From Streptomyces sp. R33 (GTDB lineage Bacteria; Actinomycetota; Actinomycetes; Streptomycetales; Streptomycetaceae), in the NCBI RefSeq assembly GCF_041200175.1, contig NZ_CP165727.1, positions 5,769,501-5,833,500 of the forward strand: DNA of 64,000 bases, written 5' to 3'. Every line of letters starts with the position of its first letter. The stretch's first letter is position 1. The notes under the pieces are model-generated. The model did no database searches. It was given only the letters and a program-made list of their open reading frames with translations, and was not told the DNA's origin. A program made the translations under genes and the position numbers. Of this stretch, positions 1 through 9,159 are shown one piece after another.

Positions 1-592
1 GGCGGCGCGGGTGTGCGGCCCGCGACTCCGGGACGAAGCGCAGGGTCAGCGCGAAGGCCACCAGCCCGACCGGGAGGTTGATCCAGAAGATGGAGCGCCA
101 GCCGACCGATTCGACGAGCAGCCCGCCGATCAGCGGGCCCACGGCCATGGAGATGCCGACCACCGCGCCCCAGACGCCGATGGCGCGGGCCCGCTCGCGC
201 GGATCCGTGAAGGTGTTGGTGATGATCGACATGGCGACCGGGTTGAGCATCGAGCCGCCCACGGCCTGGACCATCCGGAAGGCGATCAGCCACTCCAGGG
301 TCGGCGCCAGCGAGCAGAGCAGTGAACCCGCCGTGAAGAGGACGAGGCCCGCGGCGAAGACCCTGCGGCGCCCGATCCGGTCCGCCGTGGAGCCAGCCAG
401 CATCAGCAGCGAGGCCAGGACCAGCGTGTACGCGTCGATCGTCCACTGCATGCCGGAGACGGAGGCGTCCAGCTCACGGCGCATCGAGGGCAGGGCGACG
501 TTGAGGACGGTCACGTCGAGGCTGACGATGAGCAGGCTCATGCAGCAGATCGCCAGGATCAGCATCCTCCGGCGGCGGCTCGACTCCGTCAT
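1..592 (-). CDS. DHA2-family MFS drug exporter, 3' end outside window
   Basis: Reading down from an ATG at 592 gives about 197 residues that stay open to the window edge, so this is the N-terminal part of the protein. The first membrane segment carries the LDVTVLNVALPS signature of the 14-helix DHA2 (EmrB/QacA) drug:proton antiporters, followed by the loop motif ADRIGRRR (motif A) and a GPLIGGLL antiporter-type segment. Such proteins export toxic compounds across the inner membrane using the proton gradient and are usually 470-520 residues long. The start has no convincing ribosome site and lies only a few bases downstream of a likely -10 box, so a leaderless message is probable. It is divergent from dusB. 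Family assignment is secure; the substrate is unknown. Confidence 0.88.
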   Translation of the reverse strand, partial: MTESSRRRRMLILAICCMSLLIVSLDVTVLNVALPSMRRELDASVSGMQWTIDAYTLVLASLLMLAGSTADRIGRRRVFAAGLVLFTAGSLLCSLAPTLEWLIAFRMVQAVGGSMLNPVAMSIITNTFTDPRERARAIGVWGAVVGISMAVGPLIGGLLVESVGWRSIFWINLPVGLVAFALTLRFVPESRAAHPRR

Positions 593-593
593 G

Positions 594-618
594 CTTACGA
601 TAGTACGTCTAACTAAAG
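594..618 (-). promoter_or_regulatory. AT-rich promoter/operator of the MFS exporter
   Basis: On the minus strand the sequence TACTAT (complement of 600-605) is a plausible -10 box immediately upstream of the exporter ATG. It overlaps the dyad TAGT-n7-ACTA. The AT content stands out against the surrounding GC-rich DNA. Efflux genes are often repressed by a TetR or MarR protein at such a place, but no such regulator is visible next to it in this window; it may lie beyond position 1. Confidence 0.4.
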
Positions 619-656
619 AAATGCGTGTTGCGGTTCGCCTGGGCGACAATGGGGGG

Positions 657-1799
657 ATGACCACGCTCCCTCCGCCGCTCGCGATCGGCCCGCACACCGT
701 GCAGCCCCCCGTGGTGCTCGCCCCCATGGCCGGCATCACCAATGCCCCGTTCCGTACCCTCTGCCGCGAGTTCAGCGGCGGCAAGGGGCTGTTCGTGAGC
801 GAGATGATCACGACCCGCGCCCTGGTCGAGCGCAACGAGAAGACCATGCAGCTGATCCACTTCGACGAGACCGAGAAGCCCCGCTCGATCCAGCTGTACG
901 GAGTCGACCCGGCGACGGTCGGCAAGGCGGTCCGCATGATCGTCGAAGAGGACCGCGCCGACCACATCGACCTGAACTTCGGCTGCCCGGTCCCCAAGGT
1001 GACCCGCAAGGGCGGCGGGTCGGCCCTGCCGTACAAGCGGAACCTGCTGCGCGCGATCCTGCGCGAGGCCGTCGCGGGCGCCGGCGACCTGCCGGTCACC
1101 ATGAAGATGCGCAAGGGCATCAACGACGACCACCTCACCTACCTGGACGCTGGCCGGATCGCCGTCGAGGAGGGCGTCACCGCCATCGCCCTGCACGGGC
1201 GCACCACCGCCCAGCACTACGGCGGCACCGCCGACTGGGACGCCATCGCGCGGCTCAAGGAGCACGTGCCGGAGATCCCCGTGCTCGGCAACGGCGACAT
1301 CTGGTGCGCCGAGGACGCGCTGCGCATGGTCCGCGAGACCGGCTGCGACGGCGTGGTCGTCGGGCGCGGCTGCCTGGGGCGTCCGTGGCTGTTCAACGAC
1401 CTGGTCGCGGCCTTCGAGGGGCGGCCCGAAGACTTCCACAAGCCCACGCTGCGCGAGGTCGCGGCCACCATGCACCGGCACGCCGAGCTGCTGGGGGAGT
1501 GGATCGGCGACGAGGCGCGCGGGGTGATCGACTTCCGTAAGCACGTGGCTTGGTACCTCAAGGGCTTCTCGGTGGGTTCCGAGATGCGGAAGAAGCTGGC
1601 GGTCACCTCTTCGCTGGCCGAGCTGGACGCTCATCTGAGCGAGCTCGACCTGGACCAGCCGTGGCCCGACAGCGCGGACGGCCCGCGCGGCCGGACGTCC
1701 GGAAACAACCGGGTTGTCCTGCCGGATGGCTGGCTGAAGGATCCGTACGACTGTGCCGGGGTGAGCGAGGACGCCGAACTGGACACGTCCGGAGGCTGA
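657..1799 (+). CDS. dusB: tRNA-dihydrouridine synthase
   Basis: FMN-dependent enzyme that reduces uridine to dihydrouridine in the D-loop of tRNAs, acting in the cytosol with NADPH. The 380-residue protein has the TIM-barrel start LAPMAGITNAPFR (about residues 21-33), the active-site segment NFGCPVPKV with the expected catalytic Cys near residue 110, the following GGGSAL loop, and the phosphate-binding end GNGDI/VVGRGCLGRPW. The C-terminal helical domain carries HVAWYLKG. The open frame extends upstream to position 78, but ATG 657 is the start that gives the family N-terminus. It is somewhat longer than E. coli DusB because of a C-terminal tail. It is divergent from the exporter and followed by a strong terminator. 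Confidence 0.93.
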   Translation: MTTLPPPLAIGPHTVQPPVVLAPMAGITNAPFRTLCREFSGGKGLFVSEMITTRALVERNEKTMQLIHFDETEKPRSIQLYGVDPATVGKAVRMIVEEDRADHIDLNFGCPVPKVTRKGGGSALPYKRNLLRAILREAVAGAGDLPVTMKMRKGINDDHLTYLDAGRIAVEEGVTAIALHGRTTAQHYGGTADWDAIARLKEHVPEIPVLGNGDIWCAEDALRMVRETGCDGVVVGRGCLGRPWLFNDLVAAFEGRPEDFHKPTLREVAATMHRHAELLGEWIGDEARGVIDFRKHVAWYLKGFSVGSEMRKKLAVTSSLAELDAHLSELDLDQPWPDSADGPRGRTSGNNRVVLPDGWLKDPYDCAGVSEDAELDTSGG

Positions 1800-1895
1800 G
1801 AAACAGCTGACAAATTATGCCGCCGGCGGCGTGACATACGCCACGCATGGGTGGGGTTGCGCTCACATGAGCGCGAAAATCACGGGTAAGACTTC

Positions 1896-1924
1896 CAAAG
1901 GGTGGCACTGGGTGCCACCCTTTG
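1896..1924 (+). terminator. Rho-independent terminator after dusB
   Basis: A perfect 13-bp inverted repeat, CAAAGGGTGGCAC at 1896-1908 and its complement at 1912-1924, with a 3-nt loop. A short T-containing tail follows. It lies about 100 bp beyond the dusB stop. Confidence 0.75.
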
Positions 1925-1926
1925 TT

Positions 1927-1943
1927 CGTTCAAGACTTGAACG
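1927..1943. promoter_or_regulatory. 17-bp perfect palindrome upstream of ppdK
   Basis: CGTTCAAG-A-CTTGAACG is an 8+8 bp perfect dyad around one central base. It lies just after the dusB terminator and about 230 bp before the ppdK start. The length and symmetry fit a dimeric repressor or activator site. The protein is not identifiable. It is not the actinobacterial LexA pattern, which has GAAC before GTTC. A second dyad, CGATGA-tcgc-TCATCG, follows at 1953-1968. The rest of the gap 1800-2175 is the probable promoter and long leader of ppdK. Confidence 0.45.
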
Positions 1944-2101
1944 CAAATGTATCGATGATCGCTCATCGGAGCGGAAACAAGCCTCGGGAGGCCCTTGATC
2001 CTTCGGGAGGTGAACGCTCTTCGTAGGTTTCGGCTACTGATCAGTTACTTTCGATCTGCTGGCGCACGAGTGGTTACAGCCGCATGACGACCAAGTGGAC
2101 G

Positions 2102-2126
2102 TACCCAGAAGCCTTCGATCTGGGTA
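2102..2126 (+). promoter_or_regulatory. Leader hairpin before ppdK
   Basis: TACCCAGA at 2102-2109 pairs perfectly with TCTGGGTA at 2119-2126 around a 9-nt loop, within what should be the transcribed leader of ppdK. A second 10-bp palindrome, TCCTCGAGGA at 2156-2165, overlaps the ribosome site GAGGAG at 2161-2166, so folding could sequester it. A small ATG reading frame (2084-2278) starts before the hairpin and runs across the ppdK start in another frame. Together these suggest post-transcriptional control, but no known riboswitch class is recognised. Confidence 0.4.
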
Positions 2127-2175
2127 TGTTCCTGGCCGTCAGGGCAGCCACCGAGTCCTCGAGGAGTCGAGACCC

Positions 2176-4884
<2,709 letters not shown>

Positions 4885-4916
4885 CCCCTCCACGGCCCTG
4901 ACAGGGCCTGCTGACT

Positions 4917-4967
4917 GCGCGTCCGCCCCCGGGTTCCCTGACCCCCGAGGGCGGACGCGCCCATTTT
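4917..4967 (+). terminator. Rho-independent terminator after ppdK
   Basis: GCGCGTCCGCCC at 4917-4928 pairs perfectly with 4949-4960 (12 bp). It is followed at once by a T-rich run (ccatttttgttgtt), a textbook intrinsic terminator. Confidence 0.9.
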
Positions 4968-4990
4968 TGTTGTTCAACAAATCTTTACGC

Positions 4991-5032
4991 CAGCAGGCGG
5001 TGGACGGATCCCCACCCGTCCACCGCCTGCTG
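4991..5032 (+). terminator. Second hairpin, perfect 17-bp stem
   Basis: CAGCAGGCGGTGGACGG at 4991-5007 pairs without mismatch with 5016-5032 around the loop atccccac. There is no T tract after it. It is either a backup terminator behind ppdK or part of the structured element that follows. Confidence 0.6.
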
Positions 5033-5039
5033 TCAATCT

Positions 5040-5140
5040 GCCGGGCACGTCGGCGCTTCCCGGTGCGACCGACCGCCAGGCCCCGCAAAGCCCCCCACGG
5101 CCTTCACGGAGCGTTTCGGTCGCACCGGAGTGTGCCCGGC
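5040..5140. other. Nested inverted repeats, candidate structured RNA or DNA element
   Basis: Three stems nest inside one another. The outer is GCCGGGCAC at 5040-5048 with 5132-5140 (9 bp). The middle is CCGGTGCGACCGA at 5060-5072 with 5116-5128 (13 bp, perfect). The inner is AGGCC at 5078-5082 with 5099-5103. The span is about 100 nt and lies between the ppdK terminators and the next gene. Such an arrangement could be a small RNA, a long leader of the downstream regulator or a cruciform-forming site. No known RNA family is recognised. Confidence 0.45.
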
Positions 5141-5159
5141 GGAGTACAGGATTTCGGTT

Positions 5160-5227
5160 GTCACGCCCCCGCCGAAAGGGGTTTCAACTGTGGCCGAAAG
5201 GGCGTGGTGACGTCGTGTGACGGCGTG
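5160..5227 (+). promoter_or_regulatory. Direct repeats upstream of the winged-helix regulator
   Basis: GCCGAAAGGG occurs at 5171-5180 and again at 5193-5202, a 22-bp period (two helical turns). Both copies lie inside an imperfect dyad formed by GTCACGCCC at 5160-5168 and GGGCGTG-gt-GAC at 5200-5211. A shorter repeat, GTGACGTCGTG/GTGACGGCGTG, follows at 5207-5227. This fits an operator ahead of a regulatory gene, possibly autoregulatory. Confidence 0.4.
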
Positions 5228-5273
5228 CATACTCATGGGGCGGGGGGATTGCGGTTGCACAGGTGGGGGTTCG

Positions 5274-6326
5274 GTGCTGCGTATCCATTTCACTGGAGTG
5301 GACCTGGCACGCGTACGGATGGCAGGGCGTCCCGATGCGTTGTGGGAAACGATTCTGAGTTTTCACCGCTTAAGAGACCGGCGCGATGCCCGGCTCTTCG
5401 GTGAATGGCGTACCGAAACCCGGAGCAGGTTGAATAGTGAAACACGTTTGCTTGGTGCGCTCATACCGAGTCGCGGGTATTTTCCCGATTTCCTGACCCC
5501 TGTGGAGGGGCAGTACGGGTGGGACGTGGGACTCGACGCCCTGCGCGGGATCCGCCCCGAGCGGATGCGGCGCGAGCTGGCGCTGCTGGGTGCGGGCACG
5601 GGCGTGGGAGCCGCGTTCGGCATGCCCTCGGCCGTGAGCGCAGGCGCCGACGCGCCGGTCCCGCGGCGGCTGCGGGACTTTATGGACGGCGGCACCAAGC
5701 ACCTGCCGAGGCTGCTGGGTGAGCTGCGCGGCTACCACCGGGCGGCCGTGGAGCCGTACTGGACGCACATCCAGGCCCAGATCGAGGCCGAGCGGGCCGC
5801 ACGCGGCCGGGCCCTGCTCGACGGCGGCGCCGACGAGCTGCTGGCCTCCCTGCCGCCGATGCTGCGCTGGCGGGCTCCGGTGCTGGAGTGCGACTACCCC
5901 GTGGACCGCGACGTACGGCTGCGGGGGCGCGGGCTGCTGCTCCAGCCGTCGTTCTTCTGCCGGAAGACCGCGGTGACCCTGCACGACCCGGAGCTGCCCC
6001 CGGTGCTGGTCTACCCGGCCGCCGCGCAGCTGGCGTCGGCGCCGACCGGAGGCGAATCGATTCGGCCCCTGGAGGAGCAGCGCCAGCGCACGCTGGGCAA
6101 GCTCGTTGGGCACACCCGCTCGGTGGTGCTGCGGGCCATCGGCGACGGTGCCACCACCAGCGAGCTGGCCCGCCGGGCCGGCGTCTCGCTGGCCTCCGCG
6201 AGCCAGCACGCCTGCGTGATGCGCGAGGCGGGCCTGGTCACCACCCTGCGCCGGGGCAACGCCGTCCTGCACACGGTGACCCCGCTGGGGGCCGCGCTCC
6301 TCAAGGGCGGCGCGGTGGCCTCGTAG
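5274..6326 (+). CDS. Winged-helix (ArsR-like) regulator with a TTA codon
   Basis: A 350-residue putative transcription factor of a type common in Streptomyces. The N-terminus VLRIHFTGVDLARVRMA is a typical start for this group. The long middle has no catalytic motif. The C-terminus holds a winged helix (about residues 280-345) with ELARRAGVSLASASQHACVMREAGLV as recognition region and an RRGNAVLHTVT wing. GTG 5274 is chosen over the upstream ATG 5217 because it follows AGGTGGGGG and gives the family start. Leu33 is encoded by TTA (5370-5372), the only in-frame TTA seen in the window, so translation should depend on the bldA tRNA. The first 80 codons are also less GC-biased than the rest. Ligand and targets are unknown. 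Confidence 0.85.
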   Translation: MLRIHFTGVDLARVRMAGRPDALWETILSFHRLRDRRDARLFGEWRTETRSRLNSETRLLGALIPSRGYFPDFLTPVEGQYGWDVGLDALRGIRPERMRRELALLGAGTGVGAAFGMPSAVSAGADAPVPRRLRDFMDGGTKHLPRLLGELRGYHRAAVEPYWTHIQAQIEAERAARGRALLDGGADELLASLPPMLRWRAPVLECDYPVDRDVRLRGRGLLLQPSFFCRKTAVTLHDPELPPVLVYPAAAQLASAPTGGESIRPLEEQRQRTLGKLVGHTRSVVLRAIGDGATTSELARRAGVSLASASQHACVMREAGLVTTLRRGNAVLHTVTPLGAALLKGGAVAS

Positions 6327-6356
6327 CCCGCCCCGGCCCCGGCCCCCCGGCCCCGG

Positions 6357-6390
6357 CCCCGGACCGCGTTCCGCGGACCGCGGTCCGGGG
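6357..6390. terminator. Bidirectional terminator between convergent genes
   Basis: CCCCGGACCGCG at 6357-6368 pairs with CGCGGTCCGGGG at 6379-6390 (12 bp, 10-nt loop) between the convergent regulator and phosphatase genes. It is preceded by a simple ccccgg repeat (6330-6360). Confidence 0.65.
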
Positions 6391-6408
6391 TCCCGGGGAC
6401 CGCCGTCG

Positions 6409-7575
6409 TCAGACCCGGAAGGGCCCGGTCACCTCGTACGTGATGCCGCCGGAGGAGCTGCCCGTCGTACCGCGCTGGCTCGAGAAGTACAGCCGGGTGC
6501 CGTCGGGCGAGAAGGCCGGGCCGGTGATCTCCGAGGAGGACTGGCCCGTGATGCGCAGGAACGGGGCGACCACGTCGTCCGGGGTGATGACGCAGATCTC
6601 CATGTCGCCGCCGTCCTCGGCCACGTACAGGTCCCCGTACGAGGACCCGGTGACGTTGTCCACGCCCGTCAGCGGGGCCGCGCCGCCGGGCACGAGCGAG
6701 TCGTCGTAGGCCAGTTCGTACGTGCCGCTCGCCAGGTTGACCTGCCAGACACGGTTGTCGCCCTTGGTGGTGAACCACACCGTGTCGCCGGCGTAGTGGC
6801 AGCCCTCGCCGCCGTTGAAGTGCTTGGCCCCGGAGACCTGGGTGCGGGTCGTGGTCGGCGAGCCGTCCGGGTCGGGCACGTTCGCCCAGGTGAACGAGCC
6901 GGAGGTGGCGGAGCCGGCCACCAGCACCTGGAGCGTTCCGGAGGACAGGCTGCCCCAGGTCGTGGGCAGGAAGCGGTAGAAGCAGCCGTTGGTCTCGTCC
7001 TCGGTCAGGTAGACCGCCTGGCGCACCGGGTCGGCGGCCGCCGCCTCGTGCTTGAAGCGGCCCAGCGCCGGACGCTGCACGGCCGGGTTCACGCCGTACG
7101 GGTCGGTCTCGTAGACGTAGCCCAGGCTCACCTCTTCGCAGGACAGCCAGGTGTTCCACGGGGTCTTGCCGCCCGCGCAGTTCTGGCGGGTGCCGGAGAG
7201 GATCCGGTAGGCGCCGGTGACCGCCCCGGAGGCATTGAACTTCACCGCGCTCGCGCCGCCGGACGGGTTGATCTCGGAGTTGGAGACGTAGATCCAGCCG
7301 GTGCCGTCCGCGAAACAGGCACCGCCGTCGGGGGCGCTGTGCCACGTGTAGCTCGTGGGGCCGACGTTCTGGCCGGACCGGGCGATCACCCGGCTGCTGA
7401 AGCCGGCCGGCAGCCGGATCCCGTTCGCGTCGGCCGCACCGAGGGCCCCGTAGGGCCCGGTGCCGGGCTGGGCGGGCGCCGCAAAGGCGGCCCCGTGCGT
7501 CAGCGTGCCGCCGAACGCGGCGGCCGAGGAGCCGATCACGGCGCCGCGCAGGAAGGTACGACGTTCCACGGTCAC
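6409..7575 (-). CDS. PhoX-type alkaline phosphatase (DUF839), Tat-exported
   Basis: A 388-residue secreted protein of the PhoX/DUF839 beta-propeller family, whose studied members are calcium- and iron-dependent phosphatases that release phosphate from organic esters outside the membrane. The N-terminus has a twin-arginine signal (RRTFLRG, residues 5-11) followed by an Ala-rich stretch. Family features in the mature part include LPAGFSSRVIARSG near residue 55, NPWN-like GGKTPWNTWLSCEEV near 134, TEDETNGCFYRFLP and SPDGTRLYFSSQRG at the end. The GTG start at 7575 follows GGAGGA-type sequence. No PHO-box-like GTTCACC repeats were seen upstream, so phosphate control is not supported. Enzymatic activity is inferred from family. 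Confidence 0.85.
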   Translation of the reverse strand: MTVERRTFLRGAVIGSSAAAFGGTLTHGAAFAAPAQPGTGPYGALGAADANGIRLPAGFSSRVIARSGQNVGPTSYTWHSAPDGGACFADGTGWIYVSNSEINPSGGASAVKFNASGAVTGAYRILSGTRQNCAGGKTPWNTWLSCEEVSLGYVYETDPYGVNPAVQRPALGRFKHEAAAADPVRQAVYLTEDETNGCFYRFLPTTWGSLSSGTLQVLVAGSATSGSFTWANVPDPDGSPTTTRTQVSGAKHFNGGEGCHYAGDTVWFTTKGDNRVWQVNLASGTYELAYDDSLVPGGAAPLTGVDNVTGSSYGDLYVAEDGGDMEICVITPDDVVAPFLRITGQSSSEITGPAFSPDGTRLYFSSQRGTTGSSSGGITYEVTGPFRV

Positions 7576-7697
7576 TCCTGTGGGAGGAGGGGCTCCGCAT
7601 CCGGTCGGGCGCGGAGTCGCACGCGCACAGGACCCTAGGAGCGCCGCATTGCCGCAGCCTCAACGCGGCGTGACGCGGGGGCGACCGGTTCGCGTGT

Positions 7698-7728
7698 GAT
7701 CCGCACGACGTTCCGATCCGCACGATGT
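7698..7728. promoter_or_regulatory. Direct repeat upstream of the globin gene
   Basis: GATCCGCACGACGT (7698-7711) is repeated as GATCCGCACGATGT (7715-7728), spaced by 17 bp, in the divergent region between phoX-like and globin genes. It could be an operator for either gene. The factor is unknown. Confidence 0.35.
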
Positions 7729-7787
7729 GACGAACCGCGGGACTTTCCGCCCTGGAGGGACGCCGCTTCGGCGAGGATGGTGAAGCA

Positions 7788-8252
7788 ATGAACCAGTTCG
7801 CCGCGGACAACGACATATGCGGCCGCGCCGACCTCGCGGTCGTGCTGCGCCGCTTCTACACCGCCGCCTTCGCCGACCGGCGCATCGGGCCGTTCTTCAC
7901 CGAGATCGCCGGGACGGACCTCGAGGTCCACCTGTCCCGGATCACCGACTTCTGGGAGAGGGCCCTGTTCCGCACGGCCGACTACGGGCGCGACGCGTTC
8001 GCCCCGCACGCCGCCCTGCACGCGGCGCGGGCGCTGACCGCCGAGGACTTCGGGCGCTGGGTGCAGCTGTGGCACGCGGCCGTCGACGGCCTGCACCGGG
8101 GGCCGAACGCCGAGCGGGCGAAGGCCACGGGCGAGCGGATCGCGCTGGCCCTGCACCGGCGGCTGGCCGGGCCGGATCCCGCGCTGCTGCGCAGACAGGA
8201 CGCCTGCGGGTTCGTACCGCTGGCCGCGCTGGAGCTCCGCTCCACGGCCTGA
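7788..8252 (+). CDS. Group III truncated hemoglobin
   Basis: A 154-residue heme protein of the 2-on-2 globin fold, group III. Members bind oxygen and nitric oxide and are implicated in redox or NO stress; the exact role here is unknown. The start DICGRADLAVVLRRFYTAAFAD matches the group, with Phe-Tyr at residues 23-24 as the B9-B10 pair. ITDFWERALF around residue 52 is the E helix, the likely proximal His is about residue 78 (FAPHAALHA), and Trp91 in FGRWVQLWHAAVD is the G8 Trp. Being near a nitrite-reduction operon, NO handling is a reasonable guess but only that. The C-terminal 25 residues extend beyond the core. Confidence 0.88.
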   Translation: MNQFAADNDICGRADLAVVLRRFYTAAFADRRIGPFFTEIAGTDLEVHLSRITDFWERALFRTADYGRDAFAPHAALHAARALTAEDFGRWVQLWHAAVDGLHRGPNAERAKATGERIALALHRRLAGPDPALLRRQDACGFVPLAALELRSTA

Positions 8253-8385
8253 CCTGCGCGGACGGCCCTCGGTCGGCGGCTGCGCTGAGATCTTCGGAAA
8301 AGTTTTCGCAGGAGCGATGAGTTTTCCCGCCGCCCCCGGTCCATCTCTCGAAAGCACACCACGCGAGAGAAGAAGAGGAACCGAG

Positions 8386-8790
8386 ATGCCCACCATGATC
8401 TTCGTCAACCTGCCGGTCAAGGACATCGATGCCGCCAAGGCGTTCTGGGGCAAGCTCGGCTACTCCTTCAACCCCCAGTTCAGCGACGAGTCGACCGGCT
8501 GCCTCGTCATCAGCGACACCATCTTCGCGATGCTGATGACCGAGGCCCGGTTCAAGGACTTCGCCACCAAGGAGGTGGCGGACGCCACCAAGACCACCGA
8601 GGTCATGCTCGCCCTGAGCGCGGACAGCCGGGAGAAGGTCGACGAGGTGGTCGACGCCGCCCTCGCCGCGGGCGGCACCGAACCCCGCCCGGCCCAGGAC
8701 CTCGGCTTCATGTACGGCCGCGCCTTCGAGGACCTGGAGGGCCACGTCTGGGAGTACGTCTGGATGGACCCGGCTGCCGTCCAGGGCTGA
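8386..8790 (+). CDS. VOC (glyoxalase/bleomycin-resistance fold) protein
   Basis: A 134-residue single-domain member of the vicinal oxygen chelate superfamily, similar to small lactoylglutathione-lyase-like proteins of unknown substrate. The two beta-alpha-beta-beta-beta modules are visible. The first begins MIFVNLPVKDIDAAKAFWGKLGY. The second ends with GFMYGRAFEDLEGHVWEYVWMD, where Glu in the last strand is the usual metal or substrate position. ATG 8386 is preceded by an AGAAGAGGA ribosome site; the open frame to 8317 lacks one. It follows the globin gene on the same strand by 130 bp and may be transcribed separately. Confidence 0.85.
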   Translation: MPTMIFVNLPVKDIDAAKAFWGKLGYSFNPQFSDESTGCLVISDTIFAMLMTEARFKDFATKEVADATKTTEVMLALSADSREKVDEVVDAALAAGGTEPRPAQDLGFMYGRAFEDLEGHVWEYVWMDPAAVQG

Positions 8791-8814
8791 CGGCCCCCCG
8801 GCCACCCTCCCCCG

Positions 8815-9159
8815 CTACGCCACCGCCGCGGAGGTCACGGCGGTCCGCACCGGGTAGGTCCGGACCGCCGCCCCCTCGTCGTCCAGGCAGCGCCCCGTGG
8901 CGAGGTCGAAGCGCTGCTTGAGCAGCGGCGAGGCCACGAACGGCTTGCCGTCGATGCAGCCGACCAGCCCCCGCGAGAGCACGGCCGCCCCGGTGAACGG
9001 ATCCCGGTTGTCGATGGCGTACATGCCGCCCGAGCGGCCGATGAACACCGCGGCCTGGCTCCCGTCGGGCAGCAGGACCGCCACCCCCCGCCCGGGGGTC
9101 AGGTCGGACAGCTCGCACACCGTCAGCCAGCCTTCGGCCACGTGCAGTTCCACGGTCAT
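8815..9159 (-). CDS. nirD: Assimilatory nitrite reductase small subunit
   Basis: A 114-residue Rieske-like small subunit that partners NirB in NAD(P)H-dependent reduction of nitrite to ammonium in the cytosol. It matches NirD in length and in segments such as VAVLLPDGSQAAVF, YAIDNRDPFTGAAVLSRGLVG and FVASPLLKQRFDLATGRC. As usual for NirD it lacks the paired Cys-His iron-sulfur ligands of true Rieske proteins. The ATG overlaps the nirB stop in an ATGA, indicating translational coupling. It is the last gene of the three-gene operon behind the GlnR-type box at 13038-13075. Confidence 0.93.
   Translation of the reverse strand: MTVELHVAEGWLTVCELSDLTPGRGVAVLLPDGSQAAVFIGRSGGMYAIDNRDPFTGAAVLSRGLVGCIDGKPFVASPLLKQRFDLATGRCLDDEGAAVRTYPVRTAVTSAAVA

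Noticed and set aside
1927..1943. LexA (SOS) box
   Set aside because: The actinobacterial SOS box has GAAC then GTTC; here the order is GTTC then GAAC.
1800..2175. Known riboswitch in the ppdK leader
   Set aside because: No cobalamin, ZTP, c-di-AMP or other familiar conserved core was recognised, although the leader is structured.
7576..7700. PHO box upstream of the PhoX-like gene
   Set aside because: No GTTCACC-type direct repeats with 11-bp spacing were found.
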